From an uncultured Psychroserpens sp. (GTDB lineage Bacteria > Bacteroidota > Bacteroidia > Flavobacteriales > Flavobacteriaceae): a DNA stretch of 64,000 nt. A program made the position numbers and the translations under genes. The stretch spans positions 248,001 through 312,000 of the forward strand of contig NZ_CANNDQ010000005.1 in assembly GCF_947503375.1 (NCBI RefSeq). The letters are read 5' to 3'. This document shows positions 56,429 to 64,000 of this stretch, one piece after another; position 1 is the stretch's first letter, and the number at the start of each line of letters is the position of its first letter. The notes under the pieces were generated by a model. That model was not told where the DNA came from. It ran no database searches and saw only the letters and a program-made list of their open reading frames with translations.

Positions 56429-57073
56429 TCAAAATCTATTCCATTCACTAGGATTGGCATTCCAAAGTGCTAATATGTCTTGTTCCTTTGAAGTGATATA
56501 ATTTGTATCTAATGCTTGGTCTAATAAATTTTCATAGTTGCTTAATGTGTGAAGTTTGATCCCTTTGTCTTTGAAATTTTCATTTGCAACTCCAAATCCA
56601 TACGAAAAGATAGCTACCATTCCCATCACATTAACGTTAGATTCTTTTAAAGCTTTTACGGCATTTAAGCTACTTTTTCCTGTACTAATTAAGTCTTCTA
56701 CCACCACAACATTTTGACCTTCTTTTAATGATCCTTCAATTTGATTTTTTCGGCCATGAGACTTCGCTTCAGGTCTTACGTATATGAATGGTAATCCAAG
56801 TTTATCAGCCACTAGCATGCCAATACCAATAGCACCAGTAGCAACACCAGCAATTACATCTACGTTTTTATACTCAGATTGAATATATTGAGCCATCACA
56901 TCACTGATATAATTCCTAATTTCAGGAAACGAGAGGACTATTCTATTATCACAATATATTGGAGATTTCCATCCAGATGCCCAAGTAAAAGGGTCATTCG
57001 GTTGAAGCTTTATTGCGTTTATGTGTAACAAAACTTCTGCTGTTTTTTTAGCGGTTTCTTTATCAAAAATCAT
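56429..57073 (-). CDS. pyrE: Orotate phosphoribosyltransferase
   Basis: 214 residues, typical. 'WASGWKSPIYCDNR' (31-44) and the PRPP loop 'VVVVEDLISTGKSS' (122-135) are present. It converts orotate and PRPP to OMP in pyrimidine synthesis, a pathway also fed by carA in this window. Divergent from the NUDIX gene. Confidence 0.96.
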   Translation of the reverse strand: MIFDKETAKKTAEVLLHINAIKLQPNDPFTWASGWKSPIYCDNRIVLSFPEIRNYISDVMAQYIQSEYKNVDVIAGVATGAIGIGMLVADKLGLPFIYVRPEAKSHGRKNQIEGSLKEGQNVVVVEDLISTGKSSLNAVKALKESNVNVMGMVAIFSYGFGVANENFKDKGIKLHTLSNYENLLDQALDTNYITSKEQDILALWNANPSEWNRF

Positions 57074-57077
57074 AGCA

Positions 57078-57095
57078 CAAAACTACACAAAATTA
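57078..57095 (-). promoter_or_regulatory. Two overlapping-range -7 elements of pyrE
   Basis: Minus-strand TAGTTTTG (57085-57078) and TAATTTTG (57095-57088) both match TAnnTTTG just before the pyrE ATG at 57073. No TTG at -33; either may be chance in AT-rich DNA. Confidence 0.35.
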
Positions 57096-57197
57096 CCCTA
57101 TTTTGATTTTAAACTTAAAATAAAATTAAATTTAAAAATGATTTTGATTACTCAAAAAATAATATTTTTACTACCATTGTAATCATATCTATAGACC

Positions 57198-57779
57198 ATG
57201 TATCATATTTTTGTTAATGACAAACCTATTATATTAACAACAGAGATTAAACCTGAAAAAGGTTTTAAGAACTATCTGCTTTCTACAGTCAATATAGGTA
57301 AAGTGATTAAAGAATTAAACTCAACATCTTTAAAAGAAATTAGACTCATTAGTAAGAAAGAAGATAAGCTTATTAGCAAATTTTTAAAGAAATTACCTAA
57401 TGTCATTGCTGGTGGTGGAAAAGTTATTAATGATGATGGTGAGACCTTGTTTATCTACAGGAATGATAAATGGGACTTACCTAAAGGAAAAGCTGAAAAT
57501 AAAGAAACAATTGAAGAAACAGCTTTGAGAGAAGTAGAAGAAGAAACAGGCGTTTTAGGGCTTTCAATTACTAAACCTATAAAAACCACATACCATATCT
57601 TTAAGCGAAACGGTAAACATAAAATTAAAGTTACTTATTGGTTTGAAATGAAAACATCTTATAAAGGAAAACTTCGCCCACAAAAAAATGAAGGTATTAC
57701 TAAGGTACAATGGCTAGACAAAGCGCAAAGTCAGTCAGCGCTCCAAAATAGTTATGCTAATATTAGATTTCTAATCTAG
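57198..57779 (+). CDS. NUDIX hydrolase with N-terminal extension
   Basis: 193 residues. The Nudix box is complete: Gly97, Glu103, then 'REVEEETGV' (111-119), fitting Gx5Ex7REUxEExGU. About 70 residues precede the box with 'VNDKPIILTTEIKPEKGF', an N-terminal module not part of the catalytic core. Substrate (nucleoside diphosphate derivative) is unknown. Divergent from pyrE, a pairing common in flavobacteria as far as I recall. Confidence 0.85.
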   Translation: MYHIFVNDKPIILTTEIKPEKGFKNYLLSTVNIGKVIKELNSTSLKEIRLISKKEDKLISKFLKKLPNVIAGGGKVINDDGETLFIYRNDKWDLPKGKAENKETIEETALREVEEETGVLGLSITKPIKTTYHIFKRNGKHKIKVTYWFEMKTSYKGKLRPQKNEGITKVQWLDKAQSQSALQNSYANIRFLI

Positions 57780-57921
57780 TATCAATTCAATTCTCACTTT
57801 TAATTCTGAAAGATTATATCTCAATAATCCAAATGTTAAACTTCTGCAAAATTTAAAATTATACAAAGAAGTAGTTTTCATTTTGTTTAACTTTATAAAA
57901 TAATTATTAAACAAAAAGAAA

Positions 57922-59937
57922 ATGAAAGACAAATTACTCCTCAGAAGCCCCTTTCTAACACTTTTTTTACTACTTACTTTATTATTTTCGAGTGCGAACG
58001 CTATTAATAATACTTCGGAAAAATCTAATTTAAAGGCTGAATACACCTACGCTTCAGCTTATGAAACTTCAACGTATTTTAGTAATTGTGATGCTAACGC
58101 TGGTAGTATGACAGCGATTAATAGCGATGTTGTTATCACAGGGAATTCAATAGTTATTGAGGCTATTCCTAATGGAGATGCTGTAATACCAATAGGTTAT
58201 TTAAATGGTTATGTATTAACAGAAGGCGATGATTTAGTAATTGTGAATTCTAAAATGCAACCAAATTTTACAATTACAACTCCAGGAGCTTATAGAATAC
58301 ACAGTGTTGTATTCACGCCAAATACATTAAACCCCTCTAATATAGAATTTGGTGTAACAACAGGTTTCGATATCTTTGAATTGATTTCTAATTCTAACGG
58401 AAGTATTTGTGCCTCGTTAGATGCTAGCGGTGCATTATTTACTGTGGAGGAGTTTAGCTGCGAAGCTGATGCAGGAAGTATGACAGCAGTGATGTCACAG
58501 GTAGAGTTATCAAATGGAACAGCGATGTTATCAGCTACAGCAGGTGGCAATGCAGTGATTCCAGATGGATTTGCCCAAGCATTTGTATTGACACAGGGCG
58601 ATGGGCTGGTGATTTTAGATTACGGATTCGAACCATCGTTTGAGGTAACTTCAGTAGGAGAATACACGATTCATAGTTTGGTATTAGATCCAACGACCTT
58701 AGATGTAACGACGATAGAGTTAGGCGTAACAACAGGTTTTGATGTCTTTGAATTACTGATAGCAGGCGGCGGCGATATATGTGCATCGTTAGATGTAGCA
58801 GGAGCGCCAATCAAGGTAGATGAGGCTGTATGCGAAGCTGATGCAGGAAGTATGACAGCAGTGATGTCACAGGTAGAGTTATCAAATGGAACAGCGATGT
58901 TATCAGCTACAGCAGATGGCAATGCAGTGATTCCAGATGGATTTGCCCAAGCATTTGTATTGACACAGGGCGATGGGCTGGTGATTTTAGATTACGGATT
59001 CGAACCATCGTTTGAGGTAACTTCAGCAGGAGAATACACGATTCATAGTTTGGTATTAGATCCAACGACCTTAGATGTAACGACGATAGAGTTAGGCGTA
59101 ACAACAGGTTTTGATGTCTTTGAATTACTGATAGCAGGTGGCGGCGATATATGTGCATCGTTAGATGTAGCGGGAGCGCCAATCAAGGTAGATGAGGCTG
59201 TATGCGAAGCTGATGCAGGTAGTATGTATTCAGAACATCCTATAGCATGTATGGAAGGTGGTAGTGCTAGTATTTTTGCAATGATAGATGATGCGCCTAT
59301 GATCCCACAGGGTTATCAGCAAATATTTGTTTTAACTCGAGCATTTTCTTTAACCATACTTAATGCGTCACAAACACCTGAATTTACGGTAAATCAGCCA
59401 GGATTTTATCGCATCCATAGTTTGGTGTTTGATCCTACGACATTGGATTTAACAACAGTAGAATTTGGATCTACAACTGGTTTTGATGTTTTAAGTTTGC
59501 TTATTGCTGGAGGAGGTGATATTTGTGCTTCATTAGATGTTCATGGTGCCTTGAATCTTGTTGTTCCAAAATGGATCTGTAATTTCTTTGATAACTCCAG
59601 ATTAGGCAATCCAACAGCAATGGTAGAAAACTATGCAGAAGACTTTAACAGCTATGAAGCCTTTGAAGCCTCTTTTTCACGAGATGTGTTAGATGTAAGA
59701 ATATATCCAAACCCAACAAATAGTATAGCTAATCTTGATACTAAGATGGTTTCAAAAGAAACAATCAATTATAGTGTTATTGATGTTAGTGGAAGGACTA
59801 TGTTTACAGGTGAAATTTCTGAAATTAATGATGAAAATATATCTATAAATATGGATCGTTTAAAAAACGGAACATATTTTATAAAGTTTGAATCTGAGTA
59901 TCGAAACTTTACAAAAGCAATTAAAGTCTCAAAGTAG
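57922..59937 (+). CDS. Secreted protein with four 124-residue repeats and T9SS sorting tail
   Basis: 671 residues. The signal peptide ends near 'FSSANA'. Four repeats follow, each with an N-terminal Cys motif 'C-x-A-D/N-A-G-S-M' and a late 'G-D/S-I-C-A-S-L-D' motif: about residues 55-179, 180-303, 304-427 and 428-551. Two cysteines per repeat suggest a disulfide. The middle two are almost identical at the DNA level, the outer two are diverged. A type A T9SS sorting domain (about 595-671, 'IYPNPTNSI') ends the protein. Likely an adhesin-like surface protein; function not known. Confidence 0.85.
   Translation: MKDKLLLRSPFLTLFLLLTLLFSSANAINNTSEKSNLKAEYTYASAYETSTYFSNCDANAGSMTAINSDVVITGNSIVIEAIPNGDAVIPIGYLNGYVLTEGDDLVIVNSKMQPNFTITTPGAYRIHSVVFTPNTLNPSNIEFGVTTGFDIFELISNSNGSICASLDASGALFTVEEFSCEADAGSMTAVMSQVELSNGTAMLSATAGGNAVIPDGFAQAFVLTQGDGLVILDYGFEPSFEVTSVGEYTIHSLVLDPTTLDVTTIELGVTTGFDVFELLIAGGGDICASLDVAGAPIKVDEAVCEADAGSMTAVMSQVELSNGTAMLSATADGNAVIPDGFAQAFVLTQGDGLVILDYGFEPSFEVTSAGEYTIHSLVLDPTTLDVTTIELGVTTGFDVFELLIAGGGDICASLDVAGAPIKVDEAVCEADAGSMYSEHPIACMEGGSASIFAMIDDAPMIPQGYQQIFVLTRAFSLTILNASQTPEFTVNQPGFYRIHSLVFDPTTLDLTTVEFGSTTGFDVLSLLIAGGGDICASLDVHGALNLVVPKWICNFFDNSRLGNPTAMVENYAEDFNSYEAFEASFSRDVLDVRIYPNPTNSIANLDTKMVSKETINYSVIDVSGRTMFTGEISEINDENISINMDRLKNGTYFIKFESEYRNFTKAIKVSK
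58459..58830 (+). repeat. 372-bp tandem repeat, copy 1
   Basis: This unit encodes one 124-residue repeat. It differs from copy 2 (58831-59202) at only four positions by eye (about 99% identical): two amino-acid changes (Gly/Asp and Val/Ala) and two silent changes. The codons are more GC-rich than in the flanking repeats. Confidence 0.93.
58831..59202 (+). repeat. 372-bp tandem repeat, copy 2
   Basis: Direct continuation of copy 1. The first 17 bases of the unit appear once more at 59203 before the sequence diverges into the older fourth repeat, marking the duplication boundary. Confidence 0.93.
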
Positions 59938-59959
59938 ATTGAATTAATTTTCATTTATT

Positions 59960-59987
59960 AAGAGCCGCATTACCTGCGGCTCTTTTT
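59960..59987 (+). terminator. Terminator of the repeat-protein gene
   Basis: AAGAGCCGCA (59960-59969) pairs with TGCGGCTCTT (59975-59984) around TTACC, then T. It overlaps the 3' end of the convergent M14 gene. Confidence 0.9.
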
Positions 59988-61725
59988 ATTTTAATCTGTA
60001 TACAGGATATTGCAAATGTGCCTTTTCGTAATAAGTACTTTGCTTGTGTAACCAATCTAATTGAGCAAACCAATTGTCTGAAAAATCTTTCTCAGTAGAT
60101 TTTTTAGTATTGAACTCTGTTTGAAGTTTAGGGTTTGAGGATAATATTTCTTTAGCTTTATCTTCCCATACATAAGGTGAAAACCCTTCTTTTTGCTGTA
60201 AAATAGTATCAAAGAAATTCCAATTAAAGAACGAGTCAGGCGCTTGTGGTTCCAAAGTTTCTAATAAATATCTGAAAGCGTTTTGATGAGTATAAACTAT
60301 ATAATCTCCTTTATGAAATTTCACTTTGTTAATGCTAGAGGTTACTTTAGTATTATAATGCTGATAGTGACCTTCATAAGGGTTTTGACGTGTTTGATAA
60401 CTGTCTATTTTGTAGTTCTCAACAGTAAGCATCGTATCGTTTTCAATCAAATGCATTTCAACCTTGTTAAGTTGGAGTAATTCAATCACTTGCCACCAAT
60501 TTTTAGGAATTACATAACCACGAGGTATTTCAACCTCTGTTTTTGGTTTAAAATAGTTGTTGTAACTAATTTCTTTTGTAAAAGGTTGAGTTCTATCATA
60601 TTTTAATCGCTGTGCTTGTGTGATGTCACTTTTCACCATTTTGCCTTCAAATCCTTTGAATTTTAATGTGGTAGATGCTGTTGTGTCTATTTTCCAATCG
60701 AGCGCATAGGTGTCAGCATAATCAAGTAAGTTTTCTGTAGAATGAATTTGTTTCCATTGAATTTTCAAATGGTCTTCTTCAATAATTTCTATCATACTCT
60801 TCATTAATTCATAGGTGCCTTCAACACGTTGTTTATATGGTTTCAGCATATGAGTTTCAACCATCATACCCAATGTATTCCATAGTGTAGTGTAACCCGT
60901 AGAATACCTTGGGTAATCCATAAACTGCGTAAAGCCTTCTTCAGGTACTTTATTAAAAACATTAACATAAGGTGTTATATCCCAAGACTTGGCTAATAGT
61001 TTTTGCTCTAATTTAGGCATCATTTCTTGGTGTAGGTATTCTCCTAAACTGCTGCCTAACTTATTGTGTTGAGTGAACAAATGTGTTAGCGTGTATTGAT
61101 AATCTGCACCATTACTTACATGGTTGTCGATAAAAACATCTGGTTTTACTAAATGAAATATTTTAGTGAATGTTCTCGCATTTTTTGTGTCACATTTAAT
61201 AAAGTCGCGGTTCAAATCATAATTACGAGCGTTACCTCTAAACCCGTATTCTTTCGGGCCGTTTTGATTTGTTCTACTGGTAGAATTACGGTTTAAGCTA
61301 CCTCCAATATTATATATTGGAATAGTTACTATAACAGTTTTTTTGGGGATATCTATTTTACCTTGAGCAATATCTCTATAGAGCATCATCGTAGCATCAA
61401 TACCATCTGACTCACCTGGATGAATACCGTTATTAATTAATAGAATTCTCTTCTCATTTTGTTTTATAGTTTTAAAATCGAATTCTTTATCAGGATTAAA
61501 CGTGACCAAGTGTAAAGGTTTACCCGAATCTGTCTTACCAATTGAATCGATAGATATTTCGGGATATGCTTTAGCTAAATTAGTATAATAGCTAATGGTC
61601 TGTTGGTAAGTAGCCGTTTCTGTTCCATTAGAAGTTTCAAAAACTGTTGTAAAGTCAATATCACTAGCAACTTCTTTTTGGGAGCAAGCAGTAAAGATTA
61701 ATAAACATGCTATTAGCTTTTTCAT
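59986..61725 (-). CDS. M14-family zinc carboxypeptidase, lipoprotein
   Basis: 579 residues. The lipobox ends at Cys14 ('FTACS'). The zinc ligands are His102 and Glu105 in 'GIHPGESDG' and His202 in 'DNHVSNGADYQ'; Glu290 in 'MMVETHM' is placed as the catalytic base. 'RNYDLNRDF' (168-176) is the substrate carboxylate-binding segment. It is larger than simple carboxypeptidases, with a ~280-residue C-terminal region of no recognised domain. Probably an outer-membrane or periplasmic peptidase. Confidence 0.85.
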   Translation of the reverse strand: MKKLIACLLIFTACSQKEVASDIDFTTVFETSNGTETATYQQTISYYTNLAKAYPEISIDSIGKTDSGKPLHLVTFNPDKEFDFKTIKQNEKRILLINNGIHPGESDGIDATMMLYRDIAQGKIDIPKKTVIVTIPIYNIGGSLNRNSTSRTNQNGPKEYGFRGNARNYDLNRDFIKCDTKNARTFTKIFHLVKPDVFIDNHVSNGADYQYTLTHLFTQHNKLGSSLGEYLHQEMMPKLEQKLLAKSWDITPYVNVFNKVPEEGFTQFMDYPRYSTGYTTLWNTLGMMVETHMLKPYKQRVEGTYELMKSMIEIIEEDHLKIQWKQIHSTENLLDYADTYALDWKIDTTASTTLKFKGFEGKMVKSDITQAQRLKYDRTQPFTKEISYNNYFKPKTEVEIPRGYVIPKNWWQVIELLQLNKVEMHLIENDTMLTVENYKIDSYQTRQNPYEGHYQHYNTKVTSSINKVKFHKGDYIVYTHQNAFRYLLETLEPQAPDSFFNWNFFDTILQQKEGFSPYVWEDKAKEILSSNPKLQTEFNTKKSTEKDFSDNWFAQLDWLHKQSTYYEKAHLQYPVYRLK

Positions 61726-61744
61726 CGTATATTTTTTATGATAT

Positions 61745-61752
61745 CAAACTTA
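61745..61752 (-). promoter_or_regulatory. -7 element of the M14 gene
   Basis: Minus-strand TAAGTTTG matches TAnnTTTG, 20 bp before the ATG. No TTG at -33. Confidence 0.4.
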
Positions 61753-61836
61753 ATCAAATTCACTTAATTTATTTGTAATTGGATGTTTTAGAACTGAACA
61801 AAAAATATTAATTTCGCTATACATTATTTTAAATCT

Positions 61837-62769
61837 ATGTCGCAAACTACAAATACTATTCTAATGATTCGTCCAGTAAATTTTAGGATGAATGAGCAAA
61901 CTGCCGTTAATAATTACTTTCAAGAAGATATACATTTAAAAAATGCAGAGATCAATTCGAAAGCTCAAGAAGAATTTGATATGTTCGTTAATAAACTAAA
62001 AGCAGTTGGTGTAAATGTTATTGTAGAACAGGATGACAAACTCATGGATACACCAGATTCTATTTTTCCTAACAATTGGGTAAGTTTTCATGAAAATGGA
62101 GATGTTGGGTTATATCCTATGTTTGCTGAAAACAGACGTAAAGAACGCCGAGATGAAGTTTTTATGCGACTAGAAAGTGAAGGTTTTAGAATCGAGAACA
62201 TCATCGATTACACAAGTGCTGAAGACGAAGGTGTATTTCTTGAAGGTACAGGAAGTTTATTGTTGGATCGCATTAATTCTAAAGCATATTGTGCTTTATC
62301 ACCGAGAGCAGATGAAGATTTGTTTATTGAGTTCTGCGAAGATTTTGAGTATTCACCAATTGTTTTCACTGCCAATCAAACGGTTGAAGGGAAACGATTG
62401 CCTATTTATCACACCAATGTAATGATGTGTTTGGCCGAAAAGTTTTCAGTAATCTGCTTAGACAGTATTGATGATAAGAAAGAACGCAAAAATGTAGTAA
62501 AAAACTTGAAGGACGACGGTAAGCAAATTATAGAGATAACAGAAGCACAAATGCATCAATTTGCTGGCAATATGTTACAAGTAAAAGGTCATAATGATCA
62601 ACCATACTTAGTAATGAGCAAGGCTGCACATGATAGTTTAACAGCTGAACAAATTATAGCTATTGAAAAATTCTGTCCAATTCTGTCAAGTTCATTAGAA
62701 ACCATTGAGACTTGTGGAGGGGGAAGTGCACGTTGTATGATGGCTGAGGTATTCTTACCTAAATCCTAA
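61837..62769 (+). CDS. ctlX: CtlX-type citrulline utilisation hydrolase (amidinotransferase fold)
   Basis: 310 residues. 'PDSIFPNNWVSFH' (73-85), 'EGTGSLLLDR' (136-145), His192 in 'YHTNVMM' and the C-terminal 'GGGSARCM' with nucleophile Cys300 are the CtlX/amidinotransferase signature. In Francisella ctlX is needed to grow on citrulline; the exact reaction is not settled. Overlaps the CpcT-like gene by 4 bp (convergent). The related hydrolase at 45152 shares the fold but not the neighbourhood. Confidence 0.88.
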   Translation: MSQTTNTILMIRPVNFRMNEQTAVNNYFQEDIHLKNAEINSKAQEEFDMFVNKLKAVGVNVIVEQDDKLMDTPDSIFPNNWVSFHENGDVGLYPMFAENRRKERRDEVFMRLESEGFRIENIIDYTSAEDEGVFLEGTGSLLLDRINSKAYCALSPRADEDLFIEFCEDFEYSPIVFTANQTVEGKRLPIYHTNVMMCLAEKFSVICLDSIDDKKERKNVVKNLKDDGKQIIEITEAQMHQFAGNMLQVKGHNDQPYLVMSKAAHDSLTAEQIIAIEKFCPILSSSLETIETCGGGSARCMMAEVFLPKS

Positions 62770-63398
62770 TCTAGCTTATTGAATATATAGCCACCTTTTT
62801 CTGCTCCCCAAATGTGTTTACTGTTGTCGTCAAAACCTCTATCCCATGAGATGATCTTATCTTCTAGAATTTCAACTTCACTTGTAGCATAAGACGCACC
62901 ATATAATGTGCTTTCACAGGTTTTTTCTCCAGTTTCTCCTTTATAATGGTTTTTAGCTACTCGTTTTAGTAGCACTTCACAACCTACTTTTTTAGATACA
63001 TTATCCATTGATAACGAATCAAATGCTGTAGGTGTCTTCCATTTTCCAATCCATAACGAATCGTGTTCTATAGTATAAATAGCTGAACTATACACACTAT
63101 CATTGAGCTGAGTAACTTCATAAATGCGTTGTCTATATGGTTTATTTTGTCTCGCATTTAGAGCTTGTTCAACATACAAATAGTTCCCTTTATCTTCCCA
63201 GATAGGATACATATGTAGCGAGATGTTGAAGTATGTAGAATCAACCTCTGCTTGTATTTCAGAATTGAACGACCCTTGCATTAACGCAAATAATTCTGGT
63301 AAGTGATCAGTTTTAATTATAGCTTCAGTTTGTTTTTCTGTATTTTTACAGCTTACAGCAAATAGTAGTATGCAAACGGAAAGTAAAAAATATTTCAT
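62766..63398 (-). CDS. CpcT/CpeT-like lipoprotein
   Basis: 210 residues. The lipoprotein signal ends at Cys17 ('FAVSC'). 'FALMQGSFNSEIQAE', 'PYRQRIYEVTQL' and 'GCEVLLKRVAKNHYKGETG' fit the CpeT/CpcT family, which attaches bilin chromophores in cyanobacteria. This organism shows no other phycobilin gene here, so the fold is more likely used for another small ligand. Follows the histidine-kinase gene on the same strand (36 bp). Confidence 0.75.
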   Translation of the reverse strand: MKYFLLSVCILLFAVSCKNTEKQTEAIIKTDHLPELFALMQGSFNSEIQAEVDSTYFNISLHMYPIWEDKGNYLYVEQALNARQNKPYRQRIYEVTQLNDSVYSSAIYTIEHDSLWIGKWKTPTAFDSLSMDNVSKKVGCEVLLKRVAKNHYKGETGEKTCESTLYGASYATSEVEILEDKIISWDRGFDDNSKHIWGAEKGGYIFNKLD

Positions 63399-63434
63399 GA
63401 GTTGGTTGCTTTTTTGCTAATATACAAAAAGCAA

Positions 63435-64000
63435 TTATTCTGTAGGCTTAATTTTTGGAAGCTCTACATAGAATTTTGAACCAACATTAGGCGTGCTTTC
63501 AACCCAAATACGACCACCATTAAGCTCAACTAATTCTTTGCAAATAGCCAATCCTAATCCAGTACCTTTTTCATTATTAGTTCCAGTTGTGGTAAAGGTT
63601 CCATTTTGGAATAACTTATCGACATTTTCTCTAGAAATCCCTACTCCAGTATCTTCAACTAAAAGCAAAGCTTTACCATCATGATCAGTATTAGATACTG
63701 TAATAACATCACCTACGCGAGTAAATTTCACAGCATTGGTAATTAAATTTTGAATGACAATCTCAATCATTCTCTTGTCAGCATATATGAAGTCTCGATG
63801 AGATTCGTCAATCAGTACAATTCGTTTTTGCTCAACTTTTTGTTCAACTAAGCTCATTTTATTATGAAATACTTCTTGAATGTTAAATAGTTCGGGTTTT
63901 GGTTCAAGGTTCTGCATTTGTGATTTGGACCAATTCAATAAGTTGAAAAGTAAAGATGATGCATTATCAGCATTCTCACTAAGTTCAGGTATGAGGTTAT
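63435..64000 (-). CDS. Sensor histidine kinase, N-terminal part outside the window
   Basis: Partial: the frame is open to the last base of the window, and the upstream residues read '...NLIPELSENADNASSLLFNL', then 'LNWSKSQMQNL', the region after the phosphorylated-His helix. The HATPase domain is complete: N box 'QNLITNAVKFT', G1 'VEDTGVGI', F box 'LFQNGTFT' and G2 'GTGLGLAICKEL', ending 'VGSKFYVELP'. A TTG at 63938 is not the true start. The signal is unknown. Confidence 0.85.
   Translation of the reverse strand, partial: NLIPELSENADNASSLLFNLLNWSKSQMQNLEPKPELFNIQEVFHNKMSLVEQKVEQKRIVLIDESHRDFIYADKRMIEIVIQNLITNAVKFTRVGDVITVSNTDHDGKALLLVEDTGVGISRENVDKLFQNGTFTTTGTNNEKGTGLGLAICKELVELNGGRIWVESTPNVGSKFYVELPKIKPTE

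Noticed and set aside
58535..59182. Two near-identical antisense reading frames across the tandem repeats
   Set aside because: They are mirror frames of the duplicated coding units, have low-complexity composition and no homology that I recognise.
58459..59202. Direct repeats as a CRISPR array
   Set aside because: The units are 372 bp, in frame, without spacers, and coding.

Overview
The window is core chromosome of a low-GC member of the Flavobacteriaceae (Bacteroidota), probably marine. The evidence is a SusC/SusD pair, at least five secreted proteins with C-terminal type IX secretion (T9SS) sorting domains ending in a 'V-I-K-D/N'-like tail, Bacteroidota-type promoters (TTG/TTTG, about 19 bases, TAnnTTTG), very little Shine-Dalgarno sequence, and a merged str-S10-spc-alpha ribosomal cluster without tuf, adk or map. 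No rRNA, tRNA, insertion sequence, prophage, CRISPR array or recognisable defence system was found.

Layout. 1-8.2 kb: housekeeping genes (Mpl-type peptidoglycan recycling ligase cut by the window start, PaiB-like flavoprotein, RadC, a deacetylase-fold protein, a YjjG-type nucleotidase, RarA, a rhomboid protease, RlmB). 8.2-17.5 kb: an envelope/secretion region with an FG-GAP/ASPIC T9SS protein, an arylsulfotransferase-like T9SS protein, and a SusC-SusD-lipoprotein uptake operon. 17.7-19.4 kb: a POTRA/beta-barrel (Omp85-like) gene divergent from rpsL. 19.5-36.8 kb: one continuous ribosomal block from rpsL to rplQ including fusA, secY, infA, rpmJ (38 codons) and rpoA. It is punctuated by RNA structures between rpsJ and rplC, rpsN and rpsH, and rpsK and rpsD.

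36.9-46.1 kb: carA, enolase, a DUF481 barrel, a membrane AraC regulator next to a T9SS NHL-repeat protein, citrate synthase and an arginine-deiminase-fold hydrolase. 46.1-61.7 kb: DUF5995, an Old Yellow Enzyme homologue, TPR and M28 proteins, a phospholipid cluster (ACBP, Psd, CdsA) with a LUD protein, FtsH with RsfS, BirA, PyrE, a NUDIX protein, a T9SS protein with tandem 124-residue repeats, and an M14 peptidase. 61.8-64 kb: CtlX, a CpcT/CpeT-like lipoprotein and a histidine kinase cut by the window end.

The ribosomal block supplies translation machinery, SecY and RNA polymerase alpha. The secreted and outer-membrane genes form a second theme: SusCD uptake, Omp85, five T9SS cargo proteins, and PSD/CdsA membrane synthesis. 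I did not find a clear undescribed multi-gene system. The strongest leads are the RNA structures inside the ribosomal block, notably a 14-bp hairpin overlapping a 25-codon reading frame before rplC and a nested leader before rpsD, and the recently duplicated 372-bp repeat in a secreted protein.
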